Positions 1 to 8,054 of a stretch of DNA of 32,901 bases are shown piece by piece. Each line of letters starts with the position of its first letter. Positions within the stretch are counted from its first letter, which is position 1. Source of the DNA: Syntrophomonas sp. UBA5432 (GTDB lineage Bacteria; Bacillota; Syntrophomonadia; Syntrophomonadales; Syntrophomonadaceae); the NCBI GenBank assembly GCA_002424365.1, contig DIRQ01000017.1, positions 34,867 through 67,767 on the forward strand, read 5' to 3'. The position numbers and the translations under genes were made by a program. The notes below the pieces were generated by a model. That model did not search any database. It had not been told where the DNA came from and saw only the letters and a list, made by a program, of their open reading frames with translations.

Positions 1-292
1 GGTATATCAGGGGGACGGTTCTTTTGATATATTTGTAAATGAGCCTCACTCGTTTCCCCCTATCCTCTTTTTCCCTCGTTCCTTTCTTCTCACCCCTTAC
101 TATTTGCCACTGGGTATCTGGCACTTAGCTTAAGCTCCACTCAGGTTGATGGTATTTTGCCAATACTGAGTTCTGGGGAGTACCGTATACCCTATGGGTC
201 CATAAATCCTTATCAATTCCGCTCCCTTAATGGTAGCGCATTAACACTACATCAGTGTGCCTTTTGGGTACGTCTATTATTTTGTTTATTGA
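1..292. other. Left-edge intergenic region
   Basis: No convincing gene is seen here. A 62-codon frame starting at 157 has no ribosome site and runs into the opposite-strand ATPase gene, so I leave it out. Visible structure is a 7-bp inverted repeat at the very edge (3-9 with 25-31), a pyrimidine-rich stretch at about 42-100 containing CACCCCTTAC (the complement of an intergenic repeat found elsewhere in the window), and a small hairpin, ACACT/AGTGT, at 244-258. That hairpin lies just past the stop of the leftward gene but has no clear U-tract. Confidence 0.5.
3..31. repeat. Short palindrome with GGGGGACGGTTC loop, REP-like
   Basis: TATATCA (3-9) is perfectly complementary to TGATATA (25-31), enclosing a 15-nt loop GGGGGACGGTTCTTT. 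The loop core GGGGACGGTTCTTTT resembles short palindromic repeats I recall from several Firmicute genomes. That resemblance is from memory and unverified. It could equally be part of a terminator for a gene left of the window. Confidence 0.3.
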
Positions 293-1387
293 TTAGAGGA
301 TCTGCAGGAGTTGTTTACTCAGGTCCTGGCGCATTGTTTCTATAGCGTCGAAATTCATGGCGGGGATGTAGTAGGATTCGAGCTGGTCATGGTAGGCTTT
401 GGCCTGGCGGATGAAGTTTACCGCACCCTCTATGCCGCTTGCAAAGCGTTCCCGGGCAGAAGCAATATTTTTTTCATTAGTCTCAATAACTGATTTATTA
501 GCCAGTTGGTCAAAATCTAAAAAACGCAGGTGCTTAATACCGGAAAGCAGGGCAGCATAATCAAAGAGGTGACCGGAGATATCTATTAAAACGGATTTAG
601 TCTGGGGCAGAATGATAATGTCAATATAGTCGGGGTCAAAGGGATTGTGATAAATTTCAGCCTCAACCTCCGTCAGTTTTAACGTTTGCTCGACATAGCT
701 GAACAATTTCTTGACCTCGCTTCCCGGGCTACCCTGGACTGCGAATAAGGAATAATTGACTTCAATAAGACTGTCAATTTTGCTGACCAGCCCCCCGGGG
801 GTAATTGCACCGGGAAACATGTGGCGGCTTTTTTGCCTGCCGCCAGCCAAGCCTGATAAAAAATCCCCGGCTAACGCCACTATATTTCGGTTTACAGCTT
901 TATCATCACGGGCTTCCTGATAATAAGATTCCCACTCAGTAAAAGCAATTCTACTTTCCCTTAAACGCATATAAGCCCGCTCAAAACAGCGGCTAATTTT
1001 AGCGGTAAGCTCAATGATGGCCGGACGGTTTTGGCGAAGGGAGTTTTGCTGCCAGTAATTGCCCAGGTTAATAATCTCATCTACTGCTCCCGGGTAGTGG
1101 GGTTCTACCACATGAGGAGCAGTACCATCCAGGATGCATACCTGTTGTTTACCTATAACTATTCCATCCAGGGACTCGTTATCCGACGAACACCAGTGAT
1201 ATTCAATGTCATAACCCCGGCTGAAAAACTCTTCCGCCGTTTTTTTCATAAACGAAGACTTTCCCACCCCCGGCCCGCCTTTAAGGATTATCTTTCTTTC
1301 CACCTCAGGCGACACCAAATAATCATAAAATGAATAAAATCCATAACAGGTATTCCCCCCGGGATAGAGATTTCTTATTTTTGCCAT
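293..1387 (-). CDS. Tandem P-loop ATPase-like protein (PRK06851-like), second P-loop degenerate
   Basis: This is a 364-residue cytoplasmic protein with ATG at 1387 behind GGAAGGTG on the minus strand. It resembles a Firmicute family of uncharacterised ATPases built from two homologous P-loop halves. The first half has a Walker A at residues 37-45 (GGPGVGKSS), a CSSDNESLDG segment and a Walker-B-like ILDGTAPH at 85-92. The second half repeats the pattern (YHNPFDPDYIDIIILP at about 246-261). Its expected P-loop, at 216-229, reads QGSPGSEVKKLF, which lacks the GK[ST] needed to bind phosphate. So probably only the N-terminal half binds nucleotide. It is transcribed divergently from recJ and its partner is unknown. 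Family assignment is from recalled family pattern; substrate and role are not inferable. Confidence 0.75.
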   Translation of the reverse strand: MAKIRNLYPGGNTCYGFYSFYDYLVSPEVERKIILKGGPGVGKSSFMKKTAEEFFSRGYDIEYHWCSSDNESLDGIVIGKQQVCILDGTAPHVVEPHYPGAVDEIINLGNYWQQNSLRQNRPAIIELTAKISRCFERAYMRLRESRIAFTEWESYYQEARDDKAVNRNIVALAGDFLSGLAGGRQKSRHMFPGAITPGGLVSKIDSLIEVNYSLFAVQGSPGSEVKKLFSYVEQTLKLTEVEAEIYHNPFDPDYIDIIILPQTKSVLIDISGHLFDYAALLSGIKHLRFLDFDQLANKSVIETNEKNIASARERFASGIEGAVNFIRQAKAYHDQLESYYIPAMNFDAIETMRQDLSKQLLQIL

Positions 1388-1612
1388 CTAATTTCACCTT
1401 CCTTTTTTTTTACCCCTCACCCCTCACTCTAGACACTAGTCAAGTTTTTACCTCGAATTCATTACTCAACAACCATATCATTAATGCCTTATTTCATACT
1501 AATATATGTTAGCTATTCCGCATTACTCACAGGATTATAATGGCAATATAACGCGTAGACAAATTTTGTCGTACAATAGTAAAAAAGACGAATTGGATAT
1601 GATGGAGGAAAT
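1388..1612. promoter_or_regulatory. Divergent upstream region of recJ and the ATPase gene, with palindrome
   Basis: This holds a possible rightward -10 TATAAT at 1536-1541 with no good -35. Just downstream is a perfect inverted repeat GACAAA-T-TTTGTC at 1558-1570, which extends to GTA/TAC with one bulge (1555-1574). It also overlaps an alternative -10 TACAAT at 1572-1577. A palindrome at this place could be an operator or a leader hairpin for recJ-rel. Near 1411-1430 there is TACCCCTCACCCCTCAC, the complement of the dispersed intergenic repeat. The recJ ribosome site GGAGGAA is at 1604-1610. Confidence 0.35.
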
Positions 1613-4423
1613 ATGCAATCACCGATTATATGGGAAGTTAAAAGTTATGATAATAAAATGGCTGAAGCGATAAACAGGGAATTAGGAATTTCTCCGCTTT
1701 GTGCCGGTCTTCTGATACAACGGGGGATAAAAACACCTGAACAAGCCCGTTATTTTCTTAATGCTGAACTGAAAGATTTGCACGATACCTTTAGCCTAAC
1801 TGGTATTGGACCTGCAGTAGACCGAATAAAACAGGCAATAGCAGGTGGACAGAAAATAGTTGTATATGGAGATTATGATGTTGACGGGATATGCAGCATT
1901 GTACTTTTAAAACAATGCCTAGAGATGCTAGGTGCAAGCATAGATTATTATGTTCCTGACCGTTTTAGCGAAGGTTACGGGCTCAATATGCAAGCGGTGG
2001 AGGAATTGTCTAGTAGCGGTTGTAACCTTTTAATAAGTGTTGATTGTGGAATAACATCAATTGCTGAGGTTGAGAGGGCACTAAGTCTTGGTATGGATGT
2101 TATTATTAGTGATCACCATACTCCAGGTCAGGAGCTTCCGGCGGCGATAATTATCAACCCCAAATTAGGCAGCAGCCCGGAACTGGCAGAACTGTGTGGC
2201 GCCGGAGTAGTTTTTAAACTTTGCCAGGCGCTTTGTCCTGACTATGCACTTGATAAACGGTCTAGTTGGCTGGAGATGGCGGCTCTAGCAACCGTAGCCG
2301 ATATAGTGCCTTTAAGTGGTGAAAATCGTATTCTAGTTAAATATGGTCTGATGAAATTACCCCTGACTAATAATATAGGACTACAGGCCTTAATAAAGGA
2401 GAGTGGTCTGGAAGGTAAAAAACTTTCTTCCTGGCATATCGGGTTTGTTCTGGCCCCACGCCTAAATTCGGCCGGGAGGATGGAAAATGCCGGCAAAAGC
2501 ATAGAATTACTATTAACTAACGATGTGGCAAAGGCCGGTGAATTGGCTGCTTATTTATGTCATCTAAATCAGCAGCGGAGAATGACAGAGCAAACTATTT
2601 ATCAGGAAGCCTTGTTACAGGTGGAGAAAACTGTAAACCTGGAGGAGGAAATGGTGTTGGTTCTGGGAGAGGAAGGATGGCATCCAGGGGTAACAGGAAT
2701 AGTCGCTTCACGTCTCTGCGCAAAATATCAGCGACCAGCCATATTAATAAACTGGGAAGGGGATCTGGGCAAGGGTTCCTGCCGCAGTCTGCCCGGTTTA
2801 AATATTTACCAGGCCTTGTCAGCCTGCAGTTCACATCTAATTCAATACGGAGGCCACCGGGCAGCAGCGGGTTTAAGCATTCACAAAGAGCATTTTTATA
2901 ACTTTCGTCAGGCAATGAACCAGTGGGTTGAAGACAATATCAGCCGGGAGGAGTTTATTCCTCGTTTACTGGTTGATGCGGAAGTGGAACCAGATGATAT
3001 TAGCGATGATTTTCTGCAGGAATTACAGCAACTAGAGCCATTTGGGGAAGGAAATCCTGAACCTCGTTTTGTAATTCGCGGCGTGGAAGTAGAGTCTGCC
3101 AATTTAATAGGAAAAGAACAGGAACATTTCAAGGCTAAACTGGCTGAGATGGGTATTGAGATTATAGCCTTTAACCGTTCTGATTTTATTAAACAACCCC
3201 TGCATACCTGTTTACAAGATATACTATTTGAGCCCGGGGAAAATGAGTTTCGCGGTATAAAACGGCTGCAGCTAAAACTAAGCGACATGAAAAACAGCTA
3301 TTTACCCGATAATGCAGTAGTTGGTCCTGGGATTGAATTGTTTCAAGCTTTAAATCGGAGTAGTAAGGAAATTCAGGGAGGTCGCCCGGTTGTATTTATC
3401 TGTCCTACCTATAGAACTCTGGTAAAATACAGGTTAATATTAAAAAGCTATTTTCGCACCTCGGTATTGCAAGAGCTACATGGTAATTTAAATCCCCGTT
3501 GGCTACAAACCTCAATTAACAAATTTAATCAGGGGGAAAATCGTATATACCTTGTAACCAAGGCATTTATCAATTATTATATGAAAACTAACAAACTACC
3601 AGCAAACCTCGAATACGTATTTTTGTTATGGTCCAATCACAATAATGAGAATAATATTGACTACTTGCACAGCCTTAATCTTGATAGCCTGGGAACAATA
3701 GAGGAACCGGTGATTATGCCGGGAAAACCTGATTTTGATAAGGGACGGCGTATACTGGTATACACTAATCGCAATAGCACTTTGCGCTCATTTACTTCCT
3801 CTAAGCAACGGCTAAGCATAGAAGCGGGTGTAAATGATATTCGCAAAAGAAATACCATCCGTCGTGCTTTTTTACAAACACCGAAAGGTTTATTGTTATC
3901 TGATGGAGTAAATACCAGTACCGGCAGACTAAGTAATACCGATGTTTTTTTTGCTGATATTCCCTATAGCATTTATGAAGCCCAAATGGTGTGGGATCAG
4001 CTTGCTGCTGGTCAAGATAAAGAAGCTTGGGCTCTTTTTGATGATGATGATTGGGATTTTAATCGGCACTACCTGCAGCGTACTTATCCTAATGCCGAAC
4101 TGATACAAGAGACTCTGGCTTATTTCAAGCAACTGCAACGTAACCAGCTAAATACAGACATTGACAAACTTTGTTCCTCTATAGGAGATTATCTACAAAC
4201 CGACTTTAAACCTGCGGATCTTATACCTGTATTACATATCATGGCAGAGCTGGGCTTGTGTGAGTTTAAGAAAAAAGGTAGTATTATGGCAATAAAGTTT
4301 ATTAAACCCCATAAATCCACGGTTAATCTGGGAGATTCTCTCTATTACCTGGAAGGTCAGGTGGAAAAAAAGGAATTTAACCGTTGGGAACGGGAATTAA
4401 ATAGAAATTATCGTGGTGATTAA
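1613..4423 (+). CDS. recJ: Single-stranded-DNA-specific exonuclease RecJ, long form
   Basis: RecJ is a 5'-3' ssDNA exonuclease of recombination and mismatch/base-excision repair. The DHH phosphoesterase motifs are present: GDYDVDG at residues 86-92, SVDCG at 142-146, SDHH at 166-169 and ATVADIVPL at about 226-234. The DHHA1 signature GGHRAAAGL is at 413-421, followed by an OB-fold-like segment to about 570. These residues supply the two-metal active site. At 936 residues it is longer than the roughly 570-residue catalytic core and than B. subtilis RecJ (about 790). The extra C-terminal part, about 570-936, contains a RPVVFICPTYRTLVKY segment and probably corresponds to the Firmicute RecJ C-terminal domain plus more. 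ATG 1613 has GGAGGAA just upstream. The stop lies 1 nt before the rel ATG, so the two are cotranscribed. apt, often found between recJ and rel in Firmicutes, is absent. Confidence 0.95.
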   Translation: MQSPIIWEVKSYDNKMAEAINRELGISPLCAGLLIQRGIKTPEQARYFLNAELKDLHDTFSLTGIGPAVDRIKQAIAGGQKIVVYGDYDVDGICSIVLLKQCLEMLGASIDYYVPDRFSEGYGLNMQAVEELSSSGCNLLISVDCGITSIAEVERALSLGMDVIISDHHTPGQELPAAIIINPKLGSSPELAELCGAGVVFKLCQALCPDYALDKRSSWLEMAALATVADIVPLSGENRILVKYGLMKLPLTNNIGLQALIKESGLEGKKLSSWHIGFVLAPRLNSAGRMENAGKSIELLLTNDVAKAGELAAYLCHLNQQRRMTEQTIYQEALLQVEKTVNLEEEMVLVLGEEGWHPGVTGIVASRLCAKYQRPAILINWEGDLGKGSCRSLPGLNIYQALSACSSHLIQYGGHRAAAGLSIHKEHFYNFRQAMNQWVEDNISREEFIPRLLVDAEVEPDDISDDFLQELQQLEPFGEGNPEPRFVIRGVEVESANLIGKEQEHFKAKLAEMGIEIIAFNRSDFIKQPLHTCLQDILFEPGENEFRGIKRLQLKLSDMKNSYLPDNAVVGPGIELFQALNRSSKEIQGGRPVVFICPTYRTLVKYRLILKSYFRTSVLQELHGNLNPRWLQTSINKFNQGENRIYLVTKAFINYYMKTNKLPANLEYVFLLWSNHNNENNIDYLHSLNLDSLGTIEEPVIMPGKPDFDKGRRILVYTNRNSTLRSFTSSKQRLSIEAGVNDIRKRNTIRRAFLQTPKGLLLSDGVNTSTGRLSNTDVFFADIPYSIYEAQMVWDQLAAGQDKEAWALFDDDDWDFNRHYLQRTYPNAELIQETLAYFKQLQRNQLNTDIDKLCSSIGDYLQTDFKPADLIPVLHIMAELGLCEFKKKGSIMAIKFIKPHKSTVNLGDSLYYLEGQVEKKEFNRWERELNRNYRGD

Positions 4424-4424
4424 C

Positions 4425-6611
4425 ATGATCCCATTAGCGCAGGCTATAAGTGAAAAAGTACAACAATATGAGGCGGATGCAGATATTCAGCTTATCCAGC
4501 GCGCTTATGATTATGCCTTGATGGCCCATTCAGGTCAAAAACGGATATCTGGTGAGCCCTATATCATACACCCGGTAGAAGTGGCGCTCATACTGACGGA
4601 TATAGAATTGGACACTCCGTCAATTTGTGCTGCTCTTCTCCATGATGTGGTTGAAGATACCAATACTACCTACCTTAATATACTGAATGAATTTGGTGAA
4701 GAAATAGCTCTGCTGGTTGATGGGGTAACCAAATTAAATCGTCTGGATTTTGCCTCGCGGGAGGATGCCCAGGTTGAGAACCTGCGTAAAATGTTTATTG
4801 CTATGGCCAGGGACATAAGAGTTATACTCATTAAACTGGCTGACCGTTTGCATAACATGCGTACTCTTAACTACCAGAATGAACATAAACAAAAAGAAAT
4901 AGCCCGGGAGACTCTGGAGATTTTTGCTCCCCTGGCCCATCGGCTGGGAGTTTTCAAATTTAAATGGGAATTGGAAGATCTGGCTTTTGCCTATTTAGAC
5001 TCGGAAATGTATTATGAGATAGCTAAAAGGCTTAAGAAAAAACGCAAGGAACGGGAAGAATACGTTCATGAGATTATAGAGCAGATAAAAAAGGGCCTGG
5101 AACAGATAGGTATAAATGCTGACATAGCCGGCCGGCCCAAGAATATTTACAGTATCTACAAAAAAATGGTCAAACAACAAAAGGATATAGACGAGATATA
5201 CGATAAAATTGCTATTCGTATCATAGTCAGTGAAATCAGGGAATGCTATGGAGTTCTGGGTATAATTCATACTATGTGGAAACCCCTTCCCGGGCGTTTC
5301 AAGGACTATATTGCCACCCCCAAGCCGAATATGTACCAGTCCCTGCATACCACCCTGTTGGGTAAGGGTGGGGAGCCCTTTGAGGTACAGATTAAAACAT
5401 GGGAAATGCATCGTACGGCTGAATACGGTATAGCAGCCCACTGGCGCTATAAGGAAGGAATCAGCAGCACCCGGGAAAAGAAATTTGATGAAAAGCTGGC
5501 CTGGTTAAGACAGATACTGGAATGGCAGCAGGACATAAAAGATACCGGGGAGTTTATGGAATCATTGAAAATTGACCTTTTCGATGATACGGTTTTTGTG
5601 TTTACTCCCAAGGGAGCGGTGCTGGAACTGCCTAAAGGCGCCTGCCCGGTTGACTTTGCTTATCGGGTTCATACCGAGGTAGGACATAAATGTACCGGAG
5701 CCAAAGTGAATGGCCGTATAGTACCTCTGGACTATGCTCTGGCCAATGGCGATATTGTTGAGATAATTACTTCCAAGAGCTCTTCCGGGCCATCTCGTGA
5801 CTGGTTGAACTTCGTTAAGACCTCATCAGCTAAGAGTCGAATCAAACAATGGTTTAAGAAGGAGAAACGAGAAGAAAATATAATCAAAGGACATGACCTT
5901 TTGGAGAAAGAATTAAAGAAAAAACACCTGAATCCCAAAGAGTTTCTTAAAGAAGACCAGTTACAGGAAGTAGCCAAACGGTTTAGCTTTGTATCCGTAG
6001 ATAACCTTTATGCTGCTCTGGGGGATGGCGCTGTCAGTTCTACTCAGGTTTTAACCCGGCTTAAAGAAATGTACTTCCAGGACGCCCAGGTAGAAGACAT
6101 TCTTAACGTACCGACCGGTAATACCGGAGTTACTCCTGATAATGGGACTAGTGCCTTGCGGATAAAGGGAGTTGACGGAGTAGCTATTCGTCTGGCTCAT
6201 TGCTGTAATCCTTTGCCCGGAGATTCAGTATCAGGTTATATCACCCGGGGCCGGGGAGTTTCGGTACATCGCAACGATTGTCCTAACCTGCAAAATTACC
6301 TGCGCCAGGAGAAAGACCGCCTGATTGAAGTGGAATGGGCTGACAACCGGGGTACCTATATAGTAGAATTGGAAGTCAAGGCCTTTGACCGGGCCCGGCT
6401 TACCACTGATGTGATGACAGTAATTGCCGACACCCGGATTCAAATAAATTCGGTGTTTTCTCGAGTAACCCGTAATAACTTGGCAGTAATGAATTTTAAA
6501 CTTGAGATTAAAGATATTACCCAACTTCAGGCAGTTATTCAGCGTATTCAACAAATTCCGGATGTACTGGAAGTCAGGCGAACTATGCCAGGCGAAATTA
6601 GGAGTGAATAA
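4425..6611 (+). CDS. relA: Bifunctional (p)ppGpp synthetase/hydrolase Rel
   Basis: Rel makes and destroys the stringent-response alarmone (p)ppGpp in the cytosol and on stalled ribosomes. The protein has the full long-RSH layout. The HD hydrolase domain carries HSGQKRISGEPYIIHP and LLHDVVEDT (HD at about 73-74). The synthetase domain carries RFKDYIATPKPNMYQSLHTT, and its RxKD form is typical of bifunctional Gram-positive Rel rather than E. coli RelA. A TGS domain follows at about 390-455, then a Cys/His region (HCCNPLPGD...HRNDCPN) and a C-terminal ACT domain. I prefer ATG 4425, 1 nt after the recJ stop and 4 nt downstream of GGTGAT. A GTG at 4413 overlapping recJ is the alternative and adds four residues. 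Length is 728 residues, normal for the family. dtd follows after 2 nt. Confidence 0.96.
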   Translation: MIPLAQAISEKVQQYEADADIQLIQRAYDYALMAHSGQKRISGEPYIIHPVEVALILTDIELDTPSICAALLHDVVEDTNTTYLNILNEFGEEIALLVDGVTKLNRLDFASREDAQVENLRKMFIAMARDIRVILIKLADRLHNMRTLNYQNEHKQKEIARETLEIFAPLAHRLGVFKFKWELEDLAFAYLDSEMYYEIAKRLKKKRKEREEYVHEIIEQIKKGLEQIGINADIAGRPKNIYSIYKKMVKQQKDIDEIYDKIAIRIIVSEIRECYGVLGIIHTMWKPLPGRFKDYIATPKPNMYQSLHTTLLGKGGEPFEVQIKTWEMHRTAEYGIAAHWRYKEGISSTREKKFDEKLAWLRQILEWQQDIKDTGEFMESLKIDLFDDTVFVFTPKGAVLELPKGACPVDFAYRVHTEVGHKCTGAKVNGRIVPLDYALANGDIVEIITSKSSSGPSRDWLNFVKTSSAKSRIKQWFKKEKREENIIKGHDLLEKELKKKHLNPKEFLKEDQLQEVAKRFSFVSVDNLYAALGDGAVSSTQVLTRLKEMYFQDAQVEDILNVPTGNTGVTPDNGTSALRIKGVDGVAIRLAHCCNPLPGDSVSGYITRGRGVSVHRNDCPNLQNYLRQEKDRLIEVEWADNRGTYIVELEVKAFDRARLTTDVMTVIADTRIQINSVFSRVTRNNLAVMNFKLEIKDITQLQAVIQRIQQIPDVLEVRRTMPGEIRSE

Positions 6612-6613
6612 AA

Positions 6614-7063
6614 TTGCGAGCAGTTGTGCAAAGAACTATCGGCAGCCGGGTTCTGGTAGACAACCAGGAAATTGCCCGTATTGATAAAGGCCTGATGGTT
6701 CTCTTAGGAATTAAAAAGGGCGATAGCATAGCAGATGCCGATTATTTAATGGACAAAATAATAAATCTACGGATTTTCCCCGATGGAAATGATAAAATGA
6801 ATCTATCTCTGCTTGACATTGGTGGAGAAGTCTTACTGGTTAGCCAATTTACACTATGCGGAGATGCCCGTAAAGGTAGGCGCCCCAGTTTCTCCGACGC
6901 AGAATTACCCGATGCGGCTCTGCCCTTGTTTGAATATTGTACTGCCCAGTTGCAACAAGCAGGGGTAAATGTTCAAACAGGTGAATTTGGTGCTGATATG
7001 ATAGTTAAAATAAATAATGATGGGCCTTGTACTATCTTATTAGATAGTGCCAGGCAGTTTTAA
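6614..7063 (+). CDS. dtd: D-aminoacyl-tRNA deacylase
   Basis: DTD hydrolyses D-amino acids (and glycine) mischarged on tRNA, recycling the tRNA and keeping D-residues out of protein. The 149-residue length is typical. The N-terminus MRAVVQRTIGSRVLVD matches the family start, so the TTG at 6614 is credible. It sits about 7 nt after AGGAGTG, which itself overlaps the end of rel. The two active-site signatures are visible: SQFTLCGDARKGRRPSF at about 77-93, and the cis-proline motif NNDGPCT near residue 135, where the family usually has NxGPVT. It forms an operon with recJ and rel and with the downstream hydrolase gene. Confidence 0.95.
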   Translation: MRAVVQRTIGSRVLVDNQEIARIDKGLMVLLGIKKGDSIADADYLMDKIINLRIFPDGNDKMNLSLLDIGGEVLLVSQFTLCGDARKGRRPSFSDAELPDAALPLFEYCTAQLQQAGVNVQTGEFGADMIVKINNDGPCTILLDSARQF

Positions 7064-7078
7064 GGAGGTTTATTGGGG

Positions 7079-7699
7079 ATGATTTTAAAAGGTCTGGAAA
7101 TTGGCAGCATAGGGGTAAACTGTTATATTATCGGTTGCGAAGAAACCAAAGAAGCAGCTGTAATCGACCCAGGCGGTAACTCCCGGGCCATAAAAAAACT
7201 GCTGGATGAGAACGGGCTTACTGCTATTTATATAATTAATACCCATGGGCATATAGATCATATCGGAGGTAACCGGGAACTAAAGGAATTAACCGGTGCT
7301 GAAATTATGATTCACCAGAAAGATGCCAAAATGCTCACCAATGCAGTAGCTAACTTTTCATTTTTAATGGGTAGTAAGGTCACCAGTCCGGAAGCTGACC
7401 ACTTCGTTAAAGAGGGGGATAAAATTAAGATAGGCAAAACGCTAGAACTGGAAGTTATAGAAGTACCAGGACACAGCCCCGGAAGTGTAGCTCTTAAAAT
7501 CGATAATATTATTTTTGCCGGTGATGCCTTGTTCTATGGCTCCATTGGCCGAACTGATTTTCCGGGGGGATCACACAACGAGCTGATTACTAATATCAAG
7601 CAGAAACTACTCTGTTATGATGATGAAACTGTAGTCTATCCTGGTCACGGCCCCGCCACTACCATTGGATTTGAGAGACAGAACAATCCGTTTCTGTAG
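7079..7699 (+). CDS. Metallo-beta-lactamase-fold hydrolase (glyoxalase II-like)
   Basis: This is a 206-residue cytosolic dinuclear-metal hydrolase of the small bacterial glyoxalase-II-like group (YqgX/YcbL type) commonly found beside rel and dtd. Metal ligands are clear: THGHIDH near residues 57-63, the histidine of VPGHSPGS, the bridging aspartate of FAGDALF and the last histidine of YPGHGP. The substrate is not determined by sequence; it may be a thioester such as a glutathione-, bacillithiol- or CoA-type conjugate. AAGGAGG is at 7062-7068. ATG 7079 (spacing 10) is preferred, while an in-frame TTG at 7073 (spacing 4) would add two residues. It is the last gene of the recJ-rel-dtd operon. 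Confidence 0.88.
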   Translation: MILKGLEIGSIGVNCYIIGCEETKEAAVIDPGGNSRAIKKLLDENGLTAIYIINTHGHIDHIGGNRELKELTGAEIMIHQKDAKMLTNAVANFSFLMGSKVTSPEADHFVKEGDKIKIGKTLELEVIEVPGHSPGSVALKIDNIIFAGDALFYGSIGRTDFPGGSHNELITNIKQKLLCYDDETVVYPGHGPATTIGFERQNNPFL

Positions 7700-7701
7700 C
7701 A

Positions 7702-7736
7702 TTATGAAAATTGTACAACTACAATGTTTATCATAA
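7702..7736 (+). terminator. AU-rich hairpin after the hydrolase gene
   Basis: Two stacked helices lie directly after the stop codon: ATTGTA/TACAAT (7710-7715 with 7720-7725, 4-nt loop) and TTATGA/TCATAA (7702-7707 with 7731-7736), separated by a small internal loop. There is no following run of T, so this may stabilise the 3' end rather than act as a classical intrinsic terminator. Confidence 0.35.
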
Positions 7737-7854
7737 AAACCCTCGAGAGCAATTAACATTATTTGGAGAAAGAGAAAAAATATTCTCTCGAATTATTAAG
7801 ATAATAATATCGATATCCTTTCTATAGCCGTCAGAAAAACAGGGCAGTAATTAG
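7737..7854. other. Gene-free spacer between the hydrolase gene and the degraded frame
   Basis: This is AT-rich sequence without a coding frame. The one visible structure is TCGAGAG (about 7742) complementary to CTCTCGA (about 7784), too far apart for a compact hairpin. Nothing else is recognised. Confidence 0.4.
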
Positions 7855-8052
7855 GTGCTGCCGGAGCTGGGTCAATATAACAAACCGTTTTTGGATGAGG
7901 TAATTTCCAGAGGTGATGAGATTATTTTAGCTACTGAACCAGTTGGAAAAATATCGAAATTAGAAACGTCCCCTTGTCTTCACGCCTTCTATTACTTCAA
8001 ATCCGGGCGAAAAAGCATAATTATTGCGTGCCGAAAGTGCAAAAACCTATGA
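7855..8052 (+). pseudogene. Possible remnant of a polymorphic-toxin C-terminus
   Basis: A 65-codon frame opens at GTG 7855 directly after an in-frame stop, with no ribosome site. It contains NKPFLDEVISRGDEIILATEP and then a lower-quality tail. That phrase resembles, from memory, C-terminal domains of secreted polymorphic toxins, which often follow a Hint domain. The neighbour on the opposite strand (3 nt away, convergent) is a Hint protein. I read this frame as a decayed fragment, not an expressed gene. The match is unverified. Confidence 0.25.
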
Positions 8053-8054
8053 TA

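Noticed and set aside
157..345. 62-codon frame at the left edge
   Set aside because: No ribosome site, no recognisable domain, and it overlaps the end of the opposite-strand ATPase gene.
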